From Chitinophaga sp. GbtcB8 (GTDB lineage: Bacteria; Bacteroidota; Bacteroidia; Chitinophagales; Chitinophagaceae): 44,003 nt of DNA. Every line of letters begins with the position of its first letter. Within the stretch, counting starts at the first letter, position 1. The notes under the pieces were generated by a model that was given only the letters and a program-made list of their open reading frames with translations, did not search any database and was not told the origin of the DNA. The position numbers and the translations under genes were made by a program. The stretch is taken from assembly GCF_019091455.1 (NCBI RefSeq), contig NZ_JAGXJN010000050.1, forward strand, positions 1 to 44,003, given 5' to 3'. This document shows positions 32,708 through 42,000 of this stretch, piece by piece.

Positions 32708-33808
32708 ATGAAAACCATTATTCTGAATCTATTTACGGTAATGCAGATGATGATGATCTCAAGCTGCGTTAAACAGGAAAACATGAACGGCCCGCTTCAG
32801 CGCGCAGACAAGCTGGCTGTTGCTGCCGGCGGCGTGACGATAATGGGCGCCAATCCCGCACTGGATAAGAGGACAGACACCTTGCTAAGGTTCATTCAGA
32901 ACCTGAAGAACCAGCCGGGCAAACGGATCCTGGCCGGGCAAAACAGTAACATCTCCAATAAAACGCAGTATAAGCTGGGCGATGATCAGATCATTCATCC
33001 TTTTGCGCAGGCCACCGGAAAATACCCGGCCATAGTAGGCTCTGACTTTAATGATATTGATAACTGGAATTATCATTCGCCATTCCTGAAAGATCTGAAC
33101 CAGCAGCATAATTGTATCATTGAGATCTGCGGGGGGCTTAATAATCCCGGGATCTCCAGCGGCAGTGATCTCAGCGCATTGCTGCCGGGCGGCTCACTAA
33201 GAACACAGTGGGTAGCCAATATGGATGCAATGGCCGCCAAACTAGCCTACTTCCAGACAAACAATGTGAGCATATTATACCGGCCTTTTCATGAAATGAA
33301 CGGCAGCTGGTGCTGGTATTACACTACTAATTATGCCAATTTCAGAGCGCTGTGGGCTGATCTGTTTAATTATTTCACGACCACCAAACACTTAAATAAC
33401 CTCATCTGGATCTATGCGCCTAACAATAATACAGTAGGAGATGGCGCCTATACGAATTATTACCCCGGCACAAGTTATGTTGATATTGTGGGGGCGGATG
33501 TGTATGATGATAACATGACCATCAATGATTACAGTGTAATAAGAACACTGGCCAAGCCTATTATGCTAACGGAATTTGGTACGGGGCACGGCGTAAGAGG
33601 CAACAGTGATCCGAACCTGAACGGAACCTTTGACTATAACCTGCTGGCCGAAAAGATCCGCACCACTTATCCCAATGTAATAGGCTGGCTGTGCTGGCAT
33701 GACTGGAACACTACCAATATGGGATGGATCTACAAATCCATGTATAAGAATAATTACAGTAACCTTATCAATCACAGCTGGATGGCATGGGCCAGCGACG
33801 TACCTTAA
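32708..33808 (+). CDS. GH26 beta-mannanase-like lipoprotein
   Basis: 366 residues. The lipoprotein signal ends at MMISSC. The GH26 (alpha/beta)8 barrel covers about 55-350 with the family's catalytic motifs: acid/base E196 in YRPFHEMNGSWCWYY and nucleophile E289 in PIMLTEFGTG. The early GQNSN is also typical. It should cleave internal beta-1,4 bonds of mannan or a related glycan by retention. The lipid anchor puts it on the outer membrane. It lies between the divergent AraC operon and susC, both carrying the shared element. It has none itself, and only a weak TA-box (32678-32686) precedes it. Confidence 0.88.
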   Translation: MKTIILNLFTVMQMMMISSCVKQENMNGPLQRADKLAVAAGGVTIMGANPALDKRTDTLLRFIQNLKNQPGKRILAGQNSNISNKTQYKLGDDQIIHPFAQATGKYPAIVGSDFNDIDNWNYHSPFLKDLNQQHNCIIEICGGLNNPGISSGSDLSALLPGGSLRTQWVANMDAMAAKLAYFQTNNVSILYRPFHEMNGSWCWYYTTNYANFRALWADLFNYFTTTKHLNNLIWIYAPNNNTVGDGAYTNYYPGTSYVDIVGADVYDDNMTINDYSVIRTLAKPIMLTEFGTGHGVRGNSDPNLNGTFDYNLLAEKIRTTYPNVIGWLCWHDWNTTNMGWIYKSMYKNNYSNLINHSWMAWASDVP

Positions 33809-33834
33809 TTATTAAATATATTCACAGGCGTTGC

Positions 33835-33921
33835 TTTCATAAAAGTCGTTTTAGCGTACAAAACAGCTATTTTAAGATAAAAGAATGCACTTTCCCCATT
33901 AAATGTTGTAGCTATTTTTAC
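33835..33921 (+). promoter_or_regulatory. Shared regulon element, copy B, promoter of susC/susD/GH28
   Basis: Plus strand: box 1 GTCGTTTTAGCGTA (33845-33858), 18 bp, ATAAAAGA (33877-33884), 28 bp, -7 TATTTTTA (33913-33920). It matches copy A over 87 bp at 74 positions in the same orientation relative to its gene. The transcript would have an approximately 110-nt leader containing a possible 22-codon frame (33950-34018). Confidence 0.8.
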
Positions 33922-34038
33922 AGAGGGGGTGAATACAGGGGTACCCGTTATGAAAATTATATGTACTCTCCTATACTTTAGTGTGGATCAGGCTTCACAC
34001 CCGGCTATCTCTTTATAATTCTAAAATAGGTTTCCGTT

Positions 34039-37000
34039 ATGAGAATGTTTTTACGACCGTTCTGCCGGATCATGCTTGTATATGCAGGACTGCAATATTT
34101 CTTCATCACCGCATCGGCACAGCAGCCGGGAAGCTCTCCGCCGGCCAACACCGTTAGCGGGCATGTTACTGGTGATAAAGGCGCGCCCATGGAGGCTGTT
34201 ACCATTACAGAAAAAGGTACGCATAACTATGCACTAACCGATAGTCATGGCGATTTCCGCATCCGCATTTCCGGTACACAGGCAACCCTGATCTTTTCAT
34301 CTATCAACGTTATTACGAAGGAAGTACCGGTATCTGCCGGGCAGCCGGTGAACCTGTCCCTTGCGGTAAAAACGAAAGAGCTGAATGATGTAGTGGTGGT
34401 AGGTTATGTAACGCAGCGGCGGCGCGACCTCACCGGCGCTGTATCATCCGTGAACGCCGGGCAGATAAAAGATATTCCCCTCAGCTCCGCTATGCAGGCG
34501 CTGGAAGGCCGGCTGGCCGGCGTAAATATATCAACAACGGAAGGCGGCCCTGGCGCTGCTGTTACCATCAAGATCCGTGGCGGCGGTTCTATTACCCAGG
34601 ATAATACGCCCCTGTATGTGGTGGATGGTGTTCAGGTAGAAGATGCACTTTCAAAAATAGCACCGCAGGATATTGAATCTGTGGATGTATTAAAGGATGC
34701 TGCCGCCACTTCCATCTATGGAGCAAGAGGCGCCAACGGTGTTGTTATTATTACCACTAAAGGCGGCAAAGAAATGAAAACGGTGGTGGCCTATAATTAT
34801 TTCTATGGCGTTAATAAGCTGGCTAAAAAATTCGGTGTAATGAACCCGAAAGAGTTCATTGAATATAACTGGGAAAAAACCAGGAATACTTTGGCCGACA
34901 GCTCTGCCTTTACCTCTCAATACGGCAATAGCTGGGCCGGACTGGATTCTATCAGGAATGCACCCTTTACAGACTGGCAGCAGCTTTCATTCGGGCGGAG
35001 CGCAGCTACACAAACCCATAACGTAAGCGTTACCGGTGGAAATAAGACCACTACTTTTAACATCAGCTACACGAATAACAATGAGCAAAGCGTAATGATC
35101 AACTCCAGCTATTTAAGGAATCTTTTAAATATGCGCTTAGATCATACGGTTTCGGATAAATTTAAAGTAGGATTGAACTTTTCCTATAACGACCAGGTGA
35201 TCAGCGGGCCCGGCACCAGCGCATCGGGTAATGTGACCAATAACCGTTTGCGCAATTCTGTGAAATACCGGCCCTTCCTGGTTAATTCAGATGATCCCAA
35301 CAGTTCTAATGACGCGGCTTATTTTGCACAAACCAATGCAACGGGTTATTACCTCATTAACCCCATTGAATTTGCCCATGCTTCTTACCGGCGCAATGGC
35401 GCTGTTAATACTACCATGAGCGCTTACGCCCAGTATGCATTCACTAAATACCTGTCGCTGCGCGTTACCGGCGGCCTTAATAAAAATGATGGAAAGCTGA
35501 ATGCATTTGACGATTACATTACCTGGAATGCCATTACCAATGGCGGCGGGAAGCCGATCATCAGTCTTACCAACAGCAACATGACCTCCATTAATGAGAA
35601 TGCCGTGCTTACTTTTAATAACAGCATATTTAAATCGGATTTTCACCGGAACAATTCCATTAATGTGCTGCTGGGCCAGGAGATCTACCAGCTTTCTTTT
35701 AAATCACAGACGGACCAGGTAAGATATTTCCCAATAGGCATCACTCCTGAAAAAGCCTTTTCCCAGCTAAGCCTGGGCACCTCTATGCCGCTGTATCCCA
35801 CTTCTACGGATACAAAAAGCAGGATCGTTTCTTTCTTTACAAGGATCGGCTATAGCCATAAGGATAAATACCTGGCCAGCTTCAATTTGCGGGCCGACGG
35901 ATCTTCAAAGTTTGCGCCTGGCCATCAATGGGGTTACTTTCCATCGGCCTCTGTTGCCTGGCGTATTTCCAGTGAAGATTTCTTTACACCGAACAATTTT
36001 GCCTCTGATGTGAAGCTGCGGTTCAGCTATGGCCTGGCAGGCAATAACCGGATCAGCGATTTCCTGTACACTTCCCTGTACCGGTCAAACGGCACACCTT
36101 ACAGCCTGAATAATACCCTGGTTCCGGGTTATGCCATCACCTCCCTGGCCAACCCGGACCTGAAATGGGAATCTACCCTGTCGCGCAATGCAGGTTTGGA
36201 TGCCAGCCTTTTTAACAACCATCTGCAGGTAACTTTTGATGCCTATATGAATGATACCCGCGATCTGCTGATCAATGTACCTATTGCTGCCAATTCAGGA
36301 TTCAGCACGCAATTGCAGAATGTAGGCAGTGTGCGGAACCGCGGGCTGGAATTGCAACTGAGCACGGCAGCCATTTCCACAAAGGATCTTAAGTGGAATA
36401 TTAATTTCAATATATCCACTAACCGTAACGAGGTAACGAAACTCTCCAATGTTGCCGACCACTATTTTGCCAGCTCCGGCTGGGGTGCGGGCAATGAATA
36501 CCTGGTGCAGGTAGGGCAGCCGGTAGGCACTATCTGGGGTTATGAGGCAGATGGTATGTACACCCTGAATGATTTTGATTACAATCCCACCAACGGCGCA
36601 TACATACTGAAAAAAGGAGTGGCTGATAATACTGCATCCGTAGGCATTCCTGCTCCGGGAACAAAAAAATTAAAGGACCTGAACGGGGATGGTATTGTTA
36701 ACGCTAAGGACCAAACGATTATTGGCAATGCCCAGCCGAAATTCACCGGGGGCCTTAACAACCAGCTCACCTATAAAAGATTTGACCTTAGCGTATTCGT
36801 GAATTTTGTGTATGGCAATAAAATACTGAATGGCGATAAGGTTGAATTCAGCAATGCGTATGCCGGCAGCTTTTCCAACCTTACCTCTATTATGAACGGC
36901 CGCTGGCGTACCATTGATGCCAATGGCAATGCGGTGCAGTGGGCCATTTCATCAAACGGTAAATCGGTGCCGGCAGGCGCTGCCCCGGAAGTACTGGCGG

Positions 37001-37326
37001 AGATAAATAAGGATGCAAAGATCTGGCAGCCCATTAAGGGAGGTAATTACCTGGAGCTGGATTCCTGGGCAGTTGAAAACGGTTCTTTCCTGCGTGTTAA
37101 TAATATAACACTTGGATATAGTTTGCCGGTAGAGACGCTGCTGAGACGTAAGATCAGCAGTCTGCGGATCTATTGTACGGTAAATAACGCCGCTGTTATA
37201 ACACGCTATAGCGGTCTTGACCCTGAGGTGAGCACCAAAAATTCCAATTATGTAACTCCCGGCGTTGACTCTTCTCCGTATCCACGCAGCAGAACTTTCA
37301 TTGCCGGTATTAATGTTAAATTTTAG
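34039..37326 (+). CDS. SusC/RagA family TonB-dependent transporter without STN domain
   Basis: 1095 residues. Signal peptide about 1-28. A carboxypeptidase-regulatory-like beta-sandwich follows directly (about 40-110, VSGHVTGDKGAPMEAVTITE). Next come the plug with VVVVGYVTQRRRDLTGAVSS, the ALEGRLAGVNI motif and DVLKDAAATSIYGARGANGV, and then the barrel ending AGINVKF. Unlike the transporter at 17-20.5 kb it lacks the STN domain, so it is not controlled through FecR/sigma but by the shared element (copy B). It forms the outer-membrane uptake complex with the SusD encoded 13 nt downstream. Substrate is likely a mannose- or uronate-containing oligosaccharide, judging from the neighbouring GH26 and GH28-like genes. 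Confidence 0.94.
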   Translation: MRMFLRPFCRIMLVYAGLQYFFITASAQQPGSSPPANTVSGHVTGDKGAPMEAVTITEKGTHNYALTDSHGDFRIRISGTQATLIFSSINVITKEVPVSAGQPVNLSLAVKTKELNDVVVVGYVTQRRRDLTGAVSSVNAGQIKDIPLSSAMQALEGRLAGVNISTTEGGPGAAVTIKIRGGGSITQDNTPLYVVDGVQVEDALSKIAPQDIESVDVLKDAAATSIYGARGANGVVIITTKGGKEMKTVVAYNYFYGVNKLAKKFGVMNPKEFIEYNWEKTRNTLADSSAFTSQYGNSWAGLDSIRNAPFTDWQQLSFGRSAATQTHNVSVTGGNKTTTFNISYTNNNEQSVMINSSYLRNLLNMRLDHTVSDKFKVGLNFSYNDQVISGPGTSASGNVTNNRLRNSVKYRPFLVNSDDPNSSNDAAYFAQTNATGYYLINPIEFAHASYRRNGAVNTTMSAYAQYAFTKYLSLRVTGGLNKNDGKLNAFDDYITWNAITNGGGKPIISLTNSNMTSINENAVLTFNNSIFKSDFHRNNSINVLLGQEIYQLSFKSQTDQVRYFPIGITPEKAFSQLSLGTSMPLYPTSTDTKSRIVSFFTRIGYSHKDKYLASFNLRADGSSKFAPGHQWGYFPSASVAWRISSEDFFTPNNFASDVKLRFSYGLAGNNRISDFLYTSLYRSNGTPYSLNNTLVPGYAITSLANPDLKWESTLSRNAGLDASLFNNHLQVTFDAYMNDTRDLLINVPIAANSGFSTQLQNVGSVRNRGLELQLSTAAISTKDLKWNINFNISTNRNEVTKLSNVADHYFASSGWGAGNEYLVQVGQPVGTIWGYEADGMYTLNDFDYNPTNGAYILKKGVADNTASVGIPAPGTKKLKDLNGDGIVNAKDQTIIGNAQPKFTGGLNNQLTYKRFDLSVFVNFVYGNKILNGDKVEFSNAYAGSFSNLTSIMNGRWRTIDANGNAVQWAISSNGKSVPAGAAPEVLAEINKDAKIWQPIKGGNYLELDSWAVENGSFLRVNNITLGYSLPVETLLRRKISSLRIYCTVNNAAVITRYSGLDPEVSTKNSNYVTPGVDSSPYPRSRTFIAGINVKF

Positions 37327-37339
37327 ATTGTTTCAGCAT

Positions 37340-39133
37340 ATGAGCATTATAAACTTAAAGCGGCTTGCAATCCTTACAGGATGTTTTTTACTGACTGTAT
37401 CCTTTCATTCCTGTAAGAAATTCTTAGCGCTGAGCCCTAATTCAGCTTTTGATGAAACCTATGTTTTTGGCAGCGTTAACGACGCCTATAGCGCCGTATT
37501 AGGTACCTACGCTTCACTTACCGGCGACCGGGGTTACGGCGGAAGGATCCAGTATTATTTTTCCAATGACTGCGATGAATCATACTGCAATGCCAGCAAC
37601 ACCCTGGGCATAGGGGGCGATAACGGCCCCAAGGCCCTTTGCCGGTATAATGCCCTGGCCACAAATACGGAGCTGGATGCGGAGTGGAATATCTATTACG
37701 CAGGCATTGACCGCGCCAATCATTGCATCAAAAACATTCCGCAGATGCATCTCTATACCAACGGAACGGATAACGATAAAGCAAGCCTGAGAAGGCTGTA
37801 TGGTGAGGCGCTGACCCTGAGGGCACAATTCTTCTTTGACCTGATAAAATTCTGGGGAGATGTGCCGGCGCCTTATATTCCTTCCGTAGACCAGCCGGAT
37901 CTTAACCTGCCGGCCACAGACCGGGATTCCATTTACGATCATATCCTGAACGACCTGGCGCTGGCCAGCTCTCTTTTACCCTGGCGGGGCGAGGCAGGTG
38001 TTACTGCAGATGAGCGGATAACAAAAGGAGCTGCAAAGGCGCTGAGGGCAAGGATAGCGCTGTTCCGGGGCGGCTACTCACTGCGGGCCGGCTCACGGCA
38101 GATGGAGCGGCCTGCCGACTACCTGAAATATTACCAGATAGCGAGGGATGAATGTAATGATATCATCAATTCCGGCGCGCATAAGCTGAACCCTTCCTTT
38201 ATGGCGGTGTTCAAAGATAATCTTGACGCACACCGGCTGGAACCCAACGGGGAAATACTGTTCCAGGTAGGGCTTTCGGGTGGAACCGGCGTTTCAGACG
38301 GCCGGGTAGGTTTTATAGATGGCACCCGCGTTAACGGCAATGGTATGGGATCAGATTGGGCGCTGCCTACCTATTTCTATAAGTTTGATAGTTTGGATGT
38401 AAGAAGGGATGTGACCATTGCCAGCTACGCAATAAACGGATCCGGTTATTACCTGGGAATTGCCACTGTTTACGGACCTTTTGTGATGGCAAAGTTCAGG
38501 AGGGACTGGCATTCTAACCCTGCTACCCCTGCTAACAGCAATTTTGCATATACAGGCATCAGCTGGCCAATGATCCGCTATTCAGACGTGCTGCTGATGT
38601 TTGCGGAAGCAGAGAATGAGCTCACACACGCGCCCACAGCCGCTGCCATCGGCGCATTTAAGCAGGTGCGTGTAAGGGGCTTTAATGGTGATGAAAGTAA
38701 AATGGGCGATATTCCATCTGACTACACCGGCTTTTTTAATGCCATTACCAATGAAAGGATGTTTGAATTTGGCGGTGAAGGATTAAGGAAATGGGACCTG
38801 ATACGCTGGAACATGATCGCAGCTGTATTTGCCGAAACCCGCGCCAACCTGGCAAAATTCAGGCAGCAGCAGGCGCCCTATGACCAGGTACCTGCCAAAA
38901 TGTATTATCTCAATAATTCAGCTGCAGGCATTGTTTATTATTCAGGGTATTATCAGCCTGCGCCATCCACTCCGCCCACAGGATATACCAGCGTGAACTG
39001 GGCAGCAGCCTATTTAAACAATTTTGAGAACGACTGGGCCGGTAGCTTTGTGGCTAATCAAAGAGAGATATTGCCTTATGGCCCTCAGACACTCAGCAGC
39101 AATCCTAATCTTCACCAGGGATATGGATACTAA
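37340..39133 (+). CDS. SusD/RagB family lipoprotein
   Basis: 597 residues from ATG 37340, 13 nt past the susC stop. The frame also opens at 37265 inside susC, but the lipoprotein signal (IINLKRLAILTGCFLLTVSF ending HSC) begins only at 37340. The SusD fold shows in YGEALTLRAQFFFDLIKFWG, GAAKALRARIALFRGGYSL, and WPMIRYSDVLLMFAEAENEL with NERMFEFGGEGLRKWDLIRW. It is longer than the first SusD (483) because of loops near residues 215-330 and a long C-terminal part. It captures glycan at the cell surface for the SusC encoded upstream. The GH28-like gene follows 11 nt later. Confidence 0.93.
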   Translation: MSIINLKRLAILTGCFLLTVSFHSCKKFLALSPNSAFDETYVFGSVNDAYSAVLGTYASLTGDRGYGGRIQYYFSNDCDESYCNASNTLGIGGDNGPKALCRYNALATNTELDAEWNIYYAGIDRANHCIKNIPQMHLYTNGTDNDKASLRRLYGEALTLRAQFFFDLIKFWGDVPAPYIPSVDQPDLNLPATDRDSIYDHILNDLALASSLLPWRGEAGVTADERITKGAAKALRARIALFRGGYSLRAGSRQMERPADYLKYYQIARDECNDIINSGAHKLNPSFMAVFKDNLDAHRLEPNGEILFQVGLSGGTGVSDGRVGFIDGTRVNGNGMGSDWALPTYFYKFDSLDVRRDVTIASYAINGSGYYLGIATVYGPFVMAKFRRDWHSNPATPANSNFAYTGISWPMIRYSDVLLMFAEAENELTHAPTAAAIGAFKQVRVRGFNGDESKMGDIPSDYTGFFNAITNERMFEFGGEGLRKWDLIRWNMIAAVFAETRANLAKFRQQQAPYDQVPAKMYYLNNSAAGIVYYSGYYQPAPSTPPTGYTSVNWAAAYLNNFENDWAGSFVANQREILPYGPQTLSSNPNLHQGYGY

Positions 39134-39144
39134 TAATTAAACGA

Positions 39145-40605
39145 ATGAAATTTAGAAATGCATTGTTGTCATTATCAGCCTTTGCCTTATTCTCTGTTCA
39201 TGCAAAAGGCAATGATCTTAATATACTCGATTTTGGCGCAAGCCGCGACAGCAGCCGGTTAAGCACACAGGCCATTAACAAAGCAGTGGAAGCTTGCTTT
39301 AAAGCTGGTGGAGGAAGGGTGATCATTCCCCCCGGTAATTTTAAAAGCGGCACCATCACTTTACTGAATAATGTAGAGCTTTTTTTGGAACGGGGCGCCA
39401 CTTTGTATGCCAGCACGGACCATCGTGATTTTCCGCGCCAGCAGCAGCCGGCATACCGCTCCCAGAAAGATCCCGGCGGCTGGTACGCCCTGATTTATGC
39501 TGAAGGCGCCAGCAACATTGGTATAAGCGGGCCAGGCACTATAGATGGTCAGGGCGCGAAACAGGTACCACGGCCGGTTCCAAAAGGAGCTGTTAATGAA
39601 GACCGGGACGGGAGGCCAAGGAATATCCTGTTTATCTCCTGCCGGAAAATTTCAGTGCAGGATGTTACCATGCTAAGCTCCGGTATCTGGAACCAGCATT
39701 ATCTCAATTGCGAGAACGTTGTTGTTAATAATATCCGTGTTTATAATCACAGTAACCGGAATAATGACGCGATAGATATAGACGGATGCAGGCATGTGGT
39801 AGTATCCAACAGTATCATGGATACAGATGATGACGGCATTACCCTCAAAAGCACGGGTGCAGCGCCCTCTGAGGATGTTGTGATCAGCAATTGTATCGTA
39901 AGCAGTTTTTGCGCTGCCATTAAATGCGGTACTGAATCAACCGGGGGCTTTAAAAATATCCTGATCAGCAATTGCATTGTAAGGCCCTCTAAATGCCTTA
40001 CAGAACCGGTGTTTAAAACGCCCCGTATAGGGCAGGTTGGCATTGCCCTTGAAATTGTTGACGGCGGAATAATGGATGGCATAACCGTGAGCAATATTAT
40101 TATTGAAGGTACGGAGTGCCCGATCTATGTAAGGCTTGGCAACCGGGCCCGTAAACATACTGATGCGGCGCCGGAGCCGCCCCGCGGACAGATGCGCAAT
40201 ATTTCTTTATCGGATATAAATGTATATGGCGCCGGTAATTACTCCTCTTCCATTACCGGTATACCCGGCTCCCCTATAGAGAATATCACGTTGAGCAATA
40301 TACGTATAGTGAACAGGGGCGGCCTTAAACAGGGAGAATATACCAGTGATCCATCAAAGGTACCTGAGCTGGAGAAGGAGTATCCGGCGCCTGACAGGTG
40401 GAAGAACCTGCCCAGCTCAGGGTTCTTCATCCGGCATGTAAAGGATATTGGGCTGTATGGTGTTACACTTCATTCGCAGGCAGCTGATCCCCGGACGCCT
40501 GTGATAGCCGATGATGTGGACAACCTTTATATTCCGGATCTGCGGTCTGACCGCCCGGATAAAGAAGCTGTACAGCTATTGCATGTCCGGAGCTTTAATC
40601 ATTGA
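39145..40605 (+). CDS. GH28-related right-handed beta-helix glycoside hydrolase
   Basis: 486 residues with signal peptide (MKFRNALLSLSAFALFSVHA). The right-handed parallel beta-helix has rungs such as NIGISGPGTIDGQG, VVVSNSIMDTDDDGITLKST and ITVSNIIIEG. The polygalacturonase active-site frame is partly present. NNDAIDID (near residue 207) stands where NTDG-x-D is usual, and DTDDDGI (near 226) matches the DD pair. The later GHG and RIK motifs are not seen (AAIKCGTES occupies the GHG site). Two aspartate positions are kept but the His and Lys/Arg are not, so classical endo-polygalacturonase activity is doubtful; another uronic or deoxy sugar is possible. Cotranscribed with susD. Confidence 0.8.
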   Translation: MKFRNALLSLSAFALFSVHAKGNDLNILDFGASRDSSRLSTQAINKAVEACFKAGGGRVIIPPGNFKSGTITLLNNVELFLERGATLYASTDHRDFPRQQQPAYRSQKDPGGWYALIYAEGASNIGISGPGTIDGQGAKQVPRPVPKGAVNEDRDGRPRNILFISCRKISVQDVTMLSSGIWNQHYLNCENVVVNNIRVYNHSNRNNDAIDIDGCRHVVVSNSIMDTDDDGITLKSTGAAPSEDVVISNCIVSSFCAAIKCGTESTGGFKNILISNCIVRPSKCLTEPVFKTPRIGQVGIALEIVDGGIMDGITVSNIIIEGTECPIYVRLGNRARKHTDAAPEPPRGQMRNISLSDINVYGAGNYSSSITGIPGSPIENITLSNIRIVNRGGLKQGEYTSDPSKVPELEKEYPAPDRWKNLPSSGFFIRHVKDIGLYGVTLHSQAADPRTPVIADDVDNLYIPDLRSDRPDKEAVQLLHVRSFNH

Positions 40606-41735
40606 GCAGCGGCCTGGTTAGCCAGGTCCCGGTAGGCGCCTTTACACAGCAGGCTGTCATTCCGGACATCCATTTTCAATTGCATAGGTTTTGCTACTGC
40701 ATGCTCCGCTTCAAACTGCTCTCCTAACAATATTGAAATAGTAGCCGCAATTTGCTGCTGCCATACCTGCTGCGCTTCCTTTATTTCCCCTGCGGGATCA
40801 ATATCCGGCCCTATAACCGCCAGCCACATGTCACCGGAGCCTTTGGCCCAGAAGCCGTGCGTTTGCCAGGTGCCGGGTTTCTTGCCTCTCCCATGGTCAG
40901 TAGTTATAATAAAGGTGGTATTGTCTTTATAAAAAGGATCGGTTTGCACATAATACCAGAGCGTGCTGATCATGCGGTCCACATCAGCCGCTTTTTGCAG
41001 GTACAGGTCGTAGCGGCCTCTATGGGCGCATTCATCTGTTTCGCCGAGGCCCAGGAACACCACTTTGGGGTGATGCTGTTCTACATATTGCTGCATACTT
41101 AAGCAGGTTAACATATCGTAGCGGGTGCGTCCCTTACCTGTAATATATTCCTGCACACTGTTTACGGCTGCTGCTGTGTCGCCCTCTCCTTCCAGCGGCT
41201 CATAACCGGCGTTGACGGAAAAACTGCCCGGATGCTCATTCAGGATATAAGGTAAGATATTCCAGGAGCTGAACGCTACTACTTTACCCTGGTAATCCTT
41301 TTGCTGATTGAGGAATTCCAGTACGTTGGTATTCCTGTTGGCGATGGGTGCATTTGCCACAAAGCGGCTTTCTGCAAAACCGGTCAGCATTTCGCTGTAG
41401 CCGGGGTAAGAGATCTTATAGAAGTTCCGTACGTTCACCTTGTTGTTCCATTGGCGGTTGCCGTACAGGCAGCCCTGCTTTGCGATCACATTCCAGAAAA
41501 AGGGCATTAATTTCTGCCGGCGGATCGCTGCTGAATCGTCCCAGTACAGCTGCCGCATGATCGCGGTATCTTTTACCAGGTTCGGATCAGACAGCAGCCT
41601 GGCATCTGCCCCGTTAAATACCTCCTGCCAGCGGAAGCCATCTGTAGTGATTATAAAAATATTCCGTTTCTTTTCCAGCTGAGCAGTAGCAGCCAGGGAT
41701 GGGAGCAGAAGAATTACCCAGAGCCAGGATCTCAT
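40599..41735 (-). CDS. Alkaline phosphatase superfamily hydrolase, exported
   Basis: 378 residues from ATG 41735, which gives a signal peptide (MRSWLWVILLLPSLAATAQ); the frame opens 10 codons earlier at TTG. The alkaline-phosphatase/phosphodiesterase fold has its full metal set: D in FIITTDGFRW, nucleophile Ser in KISYPGYSEMLTG, D and H in GETDECAHRGRYD, DH in FIITTDHGRGKK, and H in WQTHGFWAKGSG. NPP-like and phosphoglycerate-mutase-like members look similar, so phosphodiester or phosphomonoester cleavage is expected, substrate unknown. The 3' end overlaps the convergent GH28-like gene by 7 nt. No shared regulon element was found in front of it. Confidence 0.82.
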   Translation of the reverse strand: MRSWLWVILLLPSLAATAQLEKKRNIFIITTDGFRWQEVFNGADARLLSDPNLVKDTAIMRQLYWDDSAAIRRQKLMPFFWNVIAKQGCLYGNRQWNNKVNVRNFYKISYPGYSEMLTGFAESRFVANAPIANRNTNVLEFLNQQKDYQGKVVAFSSWNILPYILNEHPGSFSVNAGYEPLEGEGDTAAAVNSVQEYITGKGRTRYDMLTCLSMQQYVEQHHPKVVFLGLGETDECAHRGRYDLYLQKAADVDRMISTLWYYVQTDPFYKDNTTFIITTDHGRGKKPGTWQTHGFWAKGSGDMWLAVIGPDIDPAGEIKEAQQVWQQQIAATISILLGEQFEAEHAVAKPMQLKMDVRNDSLLCKGAYRDLANQAAAQ

Positions 41736-41910
41736 TTGTACAGCGTTTTTCAAAAGAACGTACAAAGTATGATCCAGAGATTAACGGGTGGTTAAATTAT
41801 TGTTGCTAATGGGGTAGACGGGTGTTTTTTTTGGAAAAGGGTGTTATCATCGATCTATCTTGATACCATCGGGCAATATGCGGCGGGCGAATACCTTTCA
41901 GTTTTTATGC

Positions 41911-41918
41911 TATATTTG
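41911..41918 (+). promoter_or_regulatory. -7 box upstream of the AT-rich gene block
   Basis: TATATTTG is an exact TAnnTTTG match, about 90 nt before the first gene of the block. No -33 partner at the usual spacing. Confidence 0.4.
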
Positions 41919-42000
41919 AACTGACGGCAATTTTATTGGCCCATTTCGGCAATAATCAAACCATTGGATCTAATTTTTTCATGACACAAACAGACCCGCT

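Noticed and set aside
37265..37339. Upstream start of the second SusD inside susC
   Set aside because: The lipoprotein signal begins at 37340; the extra 25 residues are read-through of the susC end in another frame.
41736..41900. A copy of the shared PUL element in front of the phosphatase-superfamily gene
   Set aside because: Only CCCCATTA is shared; neither box 1 nor ATAAAAGA at the correct spacing is found.
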